Assembly: GCF_036250755.1 (NCBI RefSeq)
Contig: NZ_CP109583.1
Coordinates: 2,418,001-2,482,000, forward strand
From: Streptomyces uncialis
GTDB taxonomy: Bacteria > Actinomycetota > Actinomycetes > Streptomycetales > Streptomycetaceae
Direction of reading: 5' to 3'
Length of the DNA stretch: 64,000 nucleotides
Positions within the stretch are counted from its first letter, which is position 1. Every line of letters begins with the position of its first letter. The notes beneath the pieces are model-generated. The model saw only the letters and a list, made by a program, of their open reading frames with translations. It was not told the DNA's origin and did not search any database. A program made the translations under genes and the position numbers. Of the stretch, positions 52,398 through 60,052 are shown in pieces.

Positions 52398-54491
52398 ATG
52401 CGAGACGCGCCCAGGAGGACGACCGCGCCTGCCACCGTTCGACGGCAGGGGAACCGGAACGGGAACACCCGGTCACTCGCCCATCGGCTGGGATCGGTAC
52501 GGGGTCCCGCCGCGCGGCCGGTGGCACTGTACGGGGTGGCGCTCGGCGCCGCCCTCGCCGGACTGCTGGCGCTGCCCACGGAGGCCCACGCGCGGCCGGG
52601 CGCTCCGGCGGCCAGGGAACTGGAGCTACCGGCTGCGACAGGCCCGGGGACACGGACGGGCCTGGGACCGGGGGTCCGGACGGGCCTGGAGCCGGGGACT
52701 TGGACGGCCGCAGAACCGAGGGTGCGGACGGCCGTGGCCCCGAAGGCACAGGCAGGGGTGGAGCCGGGGGTGCGGGCCGCGGGGGTCGGCCGGATCTCCG
52801 CGCGGGCACCCGGGGCCCTACCCGCAGTCGACGAACTGAGCAAGTTCTATGTCGTCAAGGCGCCCGAGGACAACGGCGGCAGGGCCGAAACCCTGGTCGG
52901 CATCGCGGCCCGGACCCTGGGCGACGGCGACCGCGTCCAGGAGATCCTGGTGCTGAACACGGGGCGGGTGCTGCCGGACGGTGAGGTGTTCGCCGGAGCG
53001 GAACAGGTCGCGCCCGGCTTCGCCTTGCGGCTGCCCGTGGACGCGGAGGGACCCGGCGTCCGCTTCGGGGTGCTGCCCGACGGGCCAGGGGCCACCGGAC
53101 CGGACGCCGGTCGGGCGGATGTCGCGCCGCACGTGCAGGTCGCGGTGGAGGGCAGGTCCGCCGGTCCGTCGACGTCCGGCGGCGACCCGGTCCCGTTCCC
53201 CGTGCTCGTCGGCGGGACGGCGGGCGTCGCGGCGCTGGCCCTGGCGGTCCTCGTCCGCCGGAACCCGGCCCCGGTGCCGGTGTCGGTGCCGCGCGGGGCG
53301 GGGGCGTCGGGGGCGGTCCTGGTCGGATCGGGCGCGGCGTGGGCCGTGGGGTCGGCGGGGGCAGTGGGTGTCGGCCGGGGGCGGGCGTCGGGGACGGGTG
53401 GGGCGTCGGGGACGGGTGGGGCGTGGGGTCCGGGAGCGGGTACGGGCCGAGCGGTTCGGGCTTCCGGGACGGGCATGTCGCGGGTGGCGCGGGGGCCGGG
53501 GAAGGGAGCGGCGGGCGCAACGCGGGGTCCGGCGGCGAACGTGGCCGGAATGGCGCGGGTGTCACGTCCCCGGTTGCCGCGGAGCATGGCGCTGGCCGTG
53601 GTGCGCCGTCGCCGGGGCGCGCTGGCCAGACAGCTCGCGGCGGACATCCGCACCCCGGTGGTGGTCCGGCACGCGCTGGAGGAGCTGATGACGGCGGGTA
53701 CTCCCGACGCGCCGGTCCGCGTCCACACGGTGCTCGCGGAAGGTGACCGGCTGCGTGCCTGTGTGTCGGGTCCGCCGACCGGTACCGCGCCGGAGCCCTG
53801 GACCGTCGTCGACACCACGCACTGGCAGCGGGACGGACTGCCGCCGGCCCTCGGCCCCGCGCCGCCCGACCCGGTCCTGCCGCTGCCGCATCTGGCGCGG
53901 CTCGGGGTGGACGGCCGGGGTGCCCAGGTGATGGTCGGCCTCGGCCAGCTCGACGGCGCGCTGAGCGTGCGGGGGGATCTGCGGGTGGCACGGGACACCG
54001 TCGCGGCCCTGGCCCTCGGGCTGCTGGAACCGCCCTGGCAGAACACCGTGGTGGTGATCGTCGGCCCACCGGCGGGTGTGCTGCCCGGACAGCACGGGCT
54101 GGTACGTATCCCCTCGGTGAGCGATGTCCGCGACCGCGCCCCCGCGGAGGTCTTCGCGACGGCGGAGGATCTCGGCATCGGACCCGTCCTCGGCTCGGCC
54201 CGTTCCGGCGGGGTGACCGGCTTCCTCCTGATGCTCCAGCCCCCGGGGCCCGAGGAGGCAAGGGCGCTCACCGAACTGGCCGCGCCGCACGGCGGCTGGA
54301 CGGTCCTCACGGTCGGCGACGTCCCAGGCGCCCACTGGCGCTGGTACGCGGAGCCCGGGGGCACCGTGGATCTGGGGCTGCTGGGCCTGCGGGTGACGGT
54401 CCCGGCCCACTGCCCCGCCGACGCGAGGACGGCCACGCCCGTACGGGATTCCCGTCCCAGGAATTCGAGAACACTCCCCACCGGAATCTGA
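52398..54491 (+). CDS. Membrane protein with LysM-like domain
   Basis: A 697-aa protein. An N-terminal hydrophobic segment (VALYGVALGAALAGLLALPT) acts as signal or anchor. It is followed by a low-complexity Pro/Gly/Thr/Ala stretch, then a LysM-like domain (KFYVVKAPEDNGGRAETLVG, then RVQEILVLNTGRVLPDGE), a second membrane segment (FPVLVGGTAGVAALALAVLV) near residue 275 and a Gly/Ala/Arg-rich linker. The C-terminal ~300 residues form a globular domain with no recognised motif. It resembles LysM membrane proteins linked to type VII secretion in streptomycetes. The ATG at 52398 has GGAGAAGGAG upstream. I infer an envelope role. Confidence 0.65.
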   Translation: MRDAPRRTTAPATVRRQGNRNGNTRSLAHRLGSVRGPAARPVALYGVALGAALAGLLALPTEAHARPGAPAARELELPAATGPGTRTGLGPGVRTGLEPGTWTAAEPRVRTAVAPKAQAGVEPGVRAAGVGRISARAPGALPAVDELSKFYVVKAPEDNGGRAETLVGIAARTLGDGDRVQEILVLNTGRVLPDGEVFAGAEQVAPGFALRLPVDAEGPGVRFGVLPDGPGATGPDAGRADVAPHVQVAVEGRSAGPSTSGGDPVPFPVLVGGTAGVAALALAVLVRRNPAPVPVSVPRGAGASGAVLVGSGAAWAVGSAGAVGVGRGRASGTGGASGTGGAWGPGAGTGRAVRASGTGMSRVARGPGKGAAGATRGPAANVAGMARVSRPRLPRSMALAVVRRRRGALARQLAADIRTPVVVRHALEELMTAGTPDAPVRVHTVLAEGDRLRACVSGPPTGTAPEPWTVVDTTHWQRDGLPPALGPAPPDPVLPLPHLARLGVDGRGAQVMVGLGQLDGALSVRGDLRVARDTVAALALGLLEPPWQNTVVVIVGPPAGVLPGQHGLVRIPSVSDVRDRAPAEVFATAEDLGIGPVLGSARSGGVTGFLLMLQPPGPEEARALTELAAPHGGWTVLTVGDVPGAHWRWYAEPGGTVDLGLLGLRVTVPAHCPADARTATPVRDSRPRNSRTLPTGI

Positions 54492-54579
54492 ACCCCACTC
54501 ACCGGACCGCTACTCATTCCCGCACCGGCAAGCGGTCGAAGAACCCAGGCAATTCCATGAACGGGAAACAGGAGCAGTC

Positions 54580-55512
54580 ATGCGGAACCCACGGAAAACG
54601 CGGAGCGCGACGGTCACGGCGGCCGGGACGGCGACCGCTCTCGCCCTGCTGAGCGCTTGCGGGAGCGGCCAGGGCGAGCCGGGTTCGGTGCGGTCGACGG
54701 TCGCCGCGTCGCCCGGGACGGCGGAGAGGGATACGGCGTCCCCGGACGCGGGGAGCGGACCGTCGGCGGCGGGGAAGCTGGGTGTGCGGACGGGCGGGGC
54801 ACTCGGGAAGGTGGTGACGGACAGCGAGGGCCGCACGCTGTACCGCTTCGACAACGACGCCGCGAGGCCGTCCAACTCCACGTGCGACGGCGGCTGCGCG
54901 CAGATGTGGCCCCCGGTCCTCGCCACGGGCGCCCGGGCGGCGCGGGGCATGGACCCGGCCCTGCTCGGCGAGGTGACCCGCGCCGACGGTTCCCAGCAGC
55001 TCACGCTGGACGGCTGGCCGCTGTACCGCTTCGCCGAGGACACGGCGCCCGGCCGGGCCAAGGGGCAGGGGGTGGGCGGCACCTGGTTCGCGGCGGCCCC
55101 GGACGGCACGAAGGCCGGCGCCCCGGCCCCGGCGCCCGTCGAGCCCCTGCCCGCGCTGTCGACACGTGACGACGCGAAGCTGGGCGAGATCGTCAGGGAC
55201 GCCGAGGGCCGCACGCTGTACCGCTTCACCAAGGACAGGGCCTCGCCGAAGAAGCCCGCTTGCGCGGACTCCTGCCTCAAGAAGTGGAAGCCCGCGAAAA
55301 TGCTGGCAAGGGCGGCGTTGAAGAACGCGAAGGATATCGATCCGAAGCTCATCATTCCGTACCGGCGCCCGGACGACGGCGGGGTACAACTCACCATCGA
55401 CGGCTGGCCGCTCTATTGGTTCACCGGCGACCTGAATCCGGGTGACACGAATGGCCAGGGCGTGGGCGGAACATGGTTCGCGATACGAAAGACCGGCAAC
55501 CTGGCGAAGTAG
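54580..55512 (+). CDS. SCO0930-family lipoprotein
   Basis: A 310-aa lipoprotein. The lipobox LALLSACGSG near residue 27 marks a lipid-modified cysteine. The mature part contains duplicated modules: VVTDSEGRTLYRFDNDAARP, LDGWPLYRFAEDTAPG and the second IVRDAEGRTLYRFTKDRA, IDGWPLYWFTGDLNPG, each ending GQGVGGTWFA. That duplication is typical of SCO0930-type lipoproteins (COG4315-like repeats), whose function is unknown. It ends beside the 86-bp repeats. Confidence 0.88.
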   Translation: MRNPRKTRSATVTAAGTATALALLSACGSGQGEPGSVRSTVAASPGTAERDTASPDAGSGPSAAGKLGVRTGGALGKVVTDSEGRTLYRFDNDAARPSNSTCDGGCAQMWPPVLATGARAARGMDPALLGEVTRADGSQQLTLDGWPLYRFAEDTAPGRAKGQGVGGTWFAAAPDGTKAGAPAPAPVEPLPALSTRDDAKLGEIVRDAEGRTLYRFTKDRASPKKPACADSCLKKWKPAKMLARAALKNAKDIDPKLIIPYRRPDDGGVQLTIDGWPLYWFTGDLNPGDTNGQGVGGTWFAIRKTGNLAK

Positions 55513-55559
55513 CCCTGGGGGCCCCTCGCGGTACTCGTTCAGGTCGCCCGTCCAGTACA

Positions 55560-55735
55560 GGTCGCCTTCGCTCGCGCCCCTGGGTCTCCTGTGCGGGGCG
55601 TACTTGTCCCGGTGCCGTCGCTCGTGGGGTGCGCAGTTCCCCGCAGGTCGCCTTCGCTTGCGCTTCCCAGGTCTGTCCGGCTGGGCGCACTTGTCCCTGT
55701 GCGGGTCGCTCGTGGGGTGCGCAGTTCCCCGCGCC
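55560..55735. repeat. Dispersed 86-bp repeat, copies A and B (tandem)
   Basis: Two tandem units starting GGTCGCCTTCGCT at 55560 and 55646 (period 86) and ending with GTCGCTCGTGGGGTGCGCAG and TTCCCCGC. They are the reverse complement of the copy at 24478 and share its period. Confidence 0.85.
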
Positions 55736-55927
55736 CCTTTGGGGGCGCCCCCTGATGTTGTTCTTCACACTCCTCCCCGTGCAGTCGCAGGACTCGCGTA
55801 AGGGGGTGGGCGGGAATCTCTGCCCGCAGACTCCGACGCCACCAGTACGGCCACTGGACGTCGTACCGAGCGCGTTGAGCGAGGACGGAGAATCCCGACC
55901 GGCACCGACCCGAAGAACAAACCGGAT

Positions 55928-56032
55928 GCGCCCCAAAGGGGCGCGGGGAACTGCGCGAAACCACCGAACGACCTGCACAGAAACGAAGTACGCCCAGCAC
56001 AGGAAACCTCGGAAGCGCAAGCGAAGGCGACC
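55928..56032. repeat. Dispersed 86-bp repeat, copy C (inverted)
   Basis: Inverted relative to copies A/B and in the same orientation as the copy at 24478. Landmarks are GGGGCGCGGGGAACTGCGCG, CGACCTGCACAGAAACGAAG and GGAAGCGCAAGCGAAGGCG. It directly precedes the truncated helicase. Confidence 0.8.
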
Positions 56033-56061
56033 ACAGCGGACCCCGTCGCCCTCCCTTCCCC

Positions 56062-57534
56062 GTGGCGGCAGCGAACGGCACGGCGGACGCGGACCCGGCG
56101 GCCGACCCGAGCGCGACTCCCGCCCCGGCCGCCGCACCCAGCGCGCTTCTGCGGTTCATGACGTGGCTCGGCCGCAGTGCGGAACTGTTGCACGGGGACA
56201 CGAAGGAATCGCGCCGGCGCCGAATCCGGACCGACCCGCCGGACATCCTGCTCACCACCCCGGAGTCGCTGGAGGCCATGCTCATCGGGGTGAAGACCGA
56301 CCACGCCCAACTGCTCGGCGGTGTATGGGCGGTCGTGGTGGACGAGGTGCACGCCTTCGCCGGGGACGACCGCGGCTGGCATCTGCTGGCCGTACTGGAG
56401 CGGCTGGAACGGGTCACGGGACGCCCCATCCAGCGGATCGGACTCTCCGCCACCGTCGGCAACCCCGAGCGGCAGATGACCTGGCTGCAGGGGGCGGGCG
56501 CGGGGAAGCGTCCGGGCCGGGCCATCGCCCCCGGCCTCGCCGGTCCGGGCGACGCCGGAGGGACCGCCGCGCCGCCCCCGGGCAAGGTGGAACCGCACCG
56601 TCGCCTCGTTCCTCCAGCGCATCGGTGGACCGGAAGGCGGCCGGGCAGTACGCGCAACTGTCTGCTGCTCGCCACCACGAAGGACACCCTGCTCCAAGCC
56701 GCCGCGCTGCTGCTCCGGGGCCGGGGCTGGGTCGAGGCGGTGACACCGCCGCCCGAGCCCCGCCACCTCGTGGCGCAGCAGCTCCTGGCGGCGACCTTGC
56801 AGGAGCACCGGGTGGGCGACCAGCTGTGGCCCGCGCAGTTCACGGTGCTGGCGGGCCGCAAGGAGATCGGGCAGACCGCCCCTTCCGTCCTGACCGAGGA
56901 ACGGCCGGGTCCCCGGGGGCTGCTGCTCGGCGGGCGGAGCTGGCAGGTGACGTTCGTCGACTGGGGCCGCAAGCGCGTCTTCGTCGAGCCGGCCGACGGC
57001 GGCGGGGTCGCCAAGTGGACGAGCGGATCGGTGGCCGGACTGTCTCACACCCTGGCCCGGGCCATGCGCGAGGTGCTCCTCGGGGCGGACCCGCCGGTGT
57101 CGCTCACCGGCTGGGCCCGGGCGGGCCTGGAGCAGTGGCGCGACGAGGACGCTCCTGAGACGGTCCATCCCGGCGGGAGCCTGGTCACCCGCCACGGAAC
57201 CGATGTGCGCTGGTGGACCTGGGCGGGCCATCGTGCGAACGCGACCCTCGCGGCGACACTCCCGTCCGTCTCGGACCCGGTCCAGCGGCCGACCGACTGC
57301 TGGGTGCGTCTGCGCGAGGACGCGACCCCCGAGCTGTGGCGCGCGGCCCGTGAAGGGGCCGAGGGAGGCAACGCTCTGGTGCTCCCGGACGTCGACCCGC
57401 GCGCGGTGCGGGGGCTGAAGTTCTCGGCGGCCCTCTCCCAGCGGCTCGCGGTGTCCACGCTCGCCGCCAGGCTCGCCGACTTCGAAGGAGTACGGGCGGC
57501 GCTCGCCGAGCCGGTGCGGTTCGAGAGCCGCTGA
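56062..57534 (+). pseudogene. Decayed Lhr/DEAD-box-type helicase
   Basis: A frame with helicase remnants. Recognisable parts are the DEVH box (AVVVDEVHAFAGDDRGWHLL, near nt 56330), the SAT motif (RIGLSATVGNPERQMTWL, near nt 56440) and the Lhr-like region TGRRPGSTRNCLLLATTKDT with AALLLRGRGWVEAVTPPPEP. The N-terminal Walker A portion is missing (the sequence starts right after repeat copy C). The stretch from 56490 to 56587 replaces most of helicase domain 2. In a neighbouring frame (56588-56629) sequence WNRTVASFLQRIG supplies the missing motif VI, so a frameshift separates it from the continuation. Deletion plus frameshift plus truncation show it is inactive. Confidence 0.8.
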
Positions 57535-57594
57535 CCGCTCCGGGACCCGCCGCGGGCAGCCCCCGGCCGACGGCCCGGCGTCGAGGACTGGTTC

Positions 57595-57707
57595 TAGAAT
57601 GACGGGAACCTACTCAGCGGCCCGACAGGCTTCCGCTCCACCCCGGTGGACTTCGAGGACACGCCCCCACCCGCACGAGTCACTTCGTGCTGCCTGGGGG
57701 CGATCTC
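57595..57707 (+). promoter_or_regulatory. Promoter and conserved hairpin leader of DUF2075 gene 1
   Basis: TAGAAT (57595-57600) is a good -10 box. The ~107-nt leader contains GCGGCCCGACAGGCTTCC (57618-57635) and a two-stem hairpin. In it GCCCCCA (57663-57669) pairs with TGGGGGC (57695-57701), and GCACGA (57673-57678) pairs with TCGTGC (57685-57690). TGGGGGC includes the ribosome binding site for the start at 57708. The same elements precede the second DUF2075 gene. Confidence 0.6.
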
Positions 57708-59579
57708 TTGCTGTTCCGTGAGTCCGCGACGTCCATCGCGGGACGTACCCGCCTCGAAGGACGACTCGCGGAGCTCCTCACCGAGAACTTCCTGCACAAG
57801 CACCGCCACCGGCCGCACCCTTCGGAGGTACGTTCCTGGGAGCGCAGCATCCCGGCGCTCACCAACGCGCTGGTCGAGGCCGGGCTCGGTGAGGTCGAGA
57901 TGCTGCTGGAGTACGCCCTGCCCCTGACCAGCAAGCGGGCGGACGTGATACTCGCCGGGGTGCATCCGGTCACGGGCGGTCCGTCGTACGTGGTGGTGGA
58001 GCTCAAGCAGTGGAGCGAGGCGCATCCGGAGGAGGATGATCCGCTGCGGTGCCGGATCGACGCGTACCCCGAGCCCGTCCTCAACCCCATCGAGCAGGTG
58101 CGGGGCTACTGCGACTACCTCCTGTCGTTCAACGGCGCGCTGGAGCACGTTCCCGAGTCGGTGGCCGGGGTGGCGTACCTGCACAACGCGACCGAGTTCG
58201 GAGTGACGGGGCTGCGCCTTGTCACGGAGGACCACCGGGGGCGGATGTATACCGGCGAGCAGCGTGGGGCCTTCCTGGACTATCTGCGCTCGCTGCTGGC
58301 GCCGAAGGCGGGGGCCGACGCGGCCGACGCGTTGCTCCAGGGCAAGGTCCGCCCGTCCCGGCAGCTGATGGCGGTCGCCGCCGAGGAGGTGCGCGACCGG
58401 GAACAGTTCGTCCTGCTGGCCGACCAGCGGCTCGCCTACGCGACGGTGATGTCGGCCGTCCAGAAGGCGCGGCGGTCCGACCACAAGGAAGTGGTGGTGG
58501 TGGCCGGCGGACCGGGTTCCGGCAAGAGCGTGATCGCGCTGTCCCTGCTCGGAGAGCTGTACCGGCGGGGGGTGCCCGCCCTGCACGCGACGGGATCGCA
58601 GTCGTTCACCAAGACGATGCGCAAGGTCGCCGGGGCCCGGAAGCCCGAGGTCCAGCGGCTCTTCCGTTACTTCAACAGCTTCATGGAGGCGGAGCCCAAC
58701 GACCTCGACGTGCTCGTCTGCGACGAGGCCCACCGGCTGCGCAAGACCTCCGTCAACCGCTACACCAAGGCCGAGCTGCGCACCGGCCGTCCGCAGGTGG
58801 CGGAGCTGATGGACGCTGCCCGGGTGCCGGTGTTCCTGCTGGACCAGCACCAGGTGGTGCGTCCTGGCGAGATGGGAACGGTGGAGCAGATCGAGGAGGC
58901 CGCCGCGGCGAAAGAGCTGAAGTGCACGGTCGTGCGTCTGGACAGCCAGTTCCGGTGCGGTGGCAGCGACGCGTATCTGGCGTGGGTCACGGGCCTGCTG
59001 GGCCTGGAGGGCGACGGGCCCGTCCTCTGGGAGCCGGACGGCAAGGTGGGGCTGCTGACCGTGGACGGCCCGCGGGAACTCGAGGAGTTCCTCGTCGCAC
59101 GACGGGCCGAGGGCTACGGGGCCAGGATGTCGGCGGGTTACTGCTGGAAATGGACGACGAAGATCACTCCGGACATGACGGCACTGCCCGCCGACGTGGT
59201 CATCGGCGACTGGGCCAGGCCATGGAACCTGTACGGGGACCGCGCCTTGCTCGGTGCGCCACCCGCTCCCCTGTGGGCCACCGATCCCGCAGGTTTCGGA
59301 CAGGTGGGGTGCGTGTACACCGCGCAGGGCTTCGAGTACGACTGGTCCGGCGTGATCATGGGCCCGGATCTGGTCTGGCGGACCGACCGCTGGGTCGTGG
59401 ACCGCACCGCGTCCAAGGACCCCTCCTTCACCAAGGCGACCCCGGACGAGGACATCGACCGGCTGGTCCGCAACACCTACAAGGTACTGCTGACCCGGGG
59501 CATGATCGGAACGATCGTCTACTCGACCGACCCGGAGACCCGCGAGAAGCTCCGCTCGCTGATCCCTCCGGCCGGGTAA
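57708..59579 (+). CDS. DUF2075-type nuclease-helicase fusion 1
   Basis: A 623-aa protein if started at TTG 57708, which follows GGGGG by 7 nt. GTG 57687 would put the start inside the leader hairpin. The N-terminal domain has a PD-(D/E)xK-type core: SKRADVILAG and VVVELKQW (D...ExK). The C-terminal part is a superfamily 1-like NTPase/helicase of the DUF2075 family: Walker A AGGPGSGKSVIALSL, Walker B VLVCDEAHRL, DQHQVVRPGE, QFRCGGSDAYL, GCVYTAQGFEYDWSGVIMG and NTYKVLLTRG. Such fusions suggest a DNA/RNA-processing or defence role, not established. It is downstream of the decayed helicase and convergent with its paralogue. Confidence 0.85.
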   Translation: MLFRESATSIAGRTRLEGRLAELLTENFLHKHRHRPHPSEVRSWERSIPALTNALVEAGLGEVEMLLEYALPLTSKRADVILAGVHPVTGGPSYVVVELKQWSEAHPEEDDPLRCRIDAYPEPVLNPIEQVRGYCDYLLSFNGALEHVPESVAGVAYLHNATEFGVTGLRLVTEDHRGRMYTGEQRGAFLDYLRSLLAPKAGADAADALLQGKVRPSRQLMAVAAEEVRDREQFVLLADQRLAYATVMSAVQKARRSDHKEVVVVAGGPGSGKSVIALSLLGELYRRGVPALHATGSQSFTKTMRKVAGARKPEVQRLFRYFNSFMEAEPNDLDVLVCDEAHRLRKTSVNRYTKAELRTGRPQVAELMDAARVPVFLLDQHQVVRPGEMGTVEQIEEAAAAKELKCTVVRLDSQFRCGGSDAYLAWVTGLLGLEGDGPVLWEPDGKVGLLTVDGPRELEEFLVARRAEGYGARMSAGYCWKWTTKITPDMTALPADVVIGDWARPWNLYGDRALLGAPPAPLWATDPAGFGQVGCVYTAQGFEYDWSGVIMGPDLVWRTDRWVVDRTASKDPSFTKATPDEDIDRLVRNTYKVLLTRGMIGTIVYSTDPETREKLRSLIPPAG

Positions 59580-59868
59580 GCACCCGGCCGCGCAGGCCAC
59601 CGGCCCTCCGATGGGGGCCGACGGGAGTGCCGTCCGGGGCCGGCGGATGAGCTGCGGACCGGAGTTGTCCCCTCAACCGCAACTTTCCCTTGCGGTATCG
59701 TGAGTTCACGCTGCGCACCTTCCCGGAGGGTACGTCGGCGGAGTTCCGGTGCTGGTCCTCGGCCGTGACTGACGAGTGGTTTCCATCGCGTGCTTCACGT
59801 GGTGTGACTGCGGATGCCCGGTAGGGCTGTCCCTGCCATTCCCAGCTCACGCCAAGGAGTGGTCACGT
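59580..59868. promoter_or_regulatory. 289-bp region with inverted repeat upstream of small membrane protein
   Basis: ACCGCAA-CTTTCCC-TTGCGGT (59676-59696) is a perfect 7-bp stem with 7-nt loop, about 100 nt after the DUF2075 stop, serving as terminator or operator. The region upstream of 59869 is less GC-rich (TTGCGGTATCGTGAGTTCAC) and probably holds the promoter of the small gene. AAGGAG precedes its ATG. Confidence 0.45.
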
Positions 59869-59997
59869 ATGAACCCCGTTGAGTACAAGCCCGCACGTCG
59901 TCACCGGTTTCGCGAGATCCTGGTCGACGTCGCTGTCGGTGTCGTCGCCAATCTTGTGGTGGCGGCTCTGACCGTGGCAGCGCGCCTGGTCTTCTGA
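59869..59997 (+). CDS. 42-aa small membrane protein
   Basis: The ATG at 59869 has AAGGAG 9 nt upstream and encodes 42 residues: a basic N-terminal region (KPARRHRFREIL) followed by one hydrophobic helix (VDVAVGVVANLVVAALTVAA) and a short end (RLVF). The arrangement is that of a single-span membrane peptide with cytoplasmic N-terminus. It lies between two convergent DUF2075 nuclease-helicase genes and could be a toxin-like effector, an anchor or an unrelated peptide. No homologue is recognised; the coding call rests on the ribosome binding site and amphipathic/hydrophobic pattern. Confidence 0.55.
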   Translation: MNPVEYKPARRHRFREILVDVAVGVVANLVVAALTVAARLVF

Positions 59998-60052
59998 CCG
60001 GGCAGGTGGCGGGCCCGGCGAGCCCGCCACTCCCTCTCTTCCCGCCGCTCCG

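Larger units (their letters stand above)
55513..56061. other. 549-bp repeat-filled non-coding region
   Basis: This region holds two direct copies and one inverted copy of the dispersed 86-bp repeat. A 26-bp perfect inverted repeat (55719-55744 and 55931-55956) brackets a 186-bp spacer (55745-55930) that shows no gene. The open plus-strand frame across it is Arg/Pro/Gly-rich and not coding. Confidence 0.6.

Noticed and set aside
51152..54491. Type VII secretion locus
   Set aside because: No EccC ATPase, EsxA/B-like small proteins or EccD/E components are visible in the window.
55745..55930. Insertion sequence between inverted repeats
   Set aside because: The 186-bp spacer encodes no transposase, and no target-site duplication is evident.
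57687..57707. GTG 57687 as start of the first DUF2075 gene
   Set aside because: It would lie inside the leader hairpin with no ribosome binding site; TTG 57708 follows GGGGG at the right distance and corresponds to the start of the paralogue.
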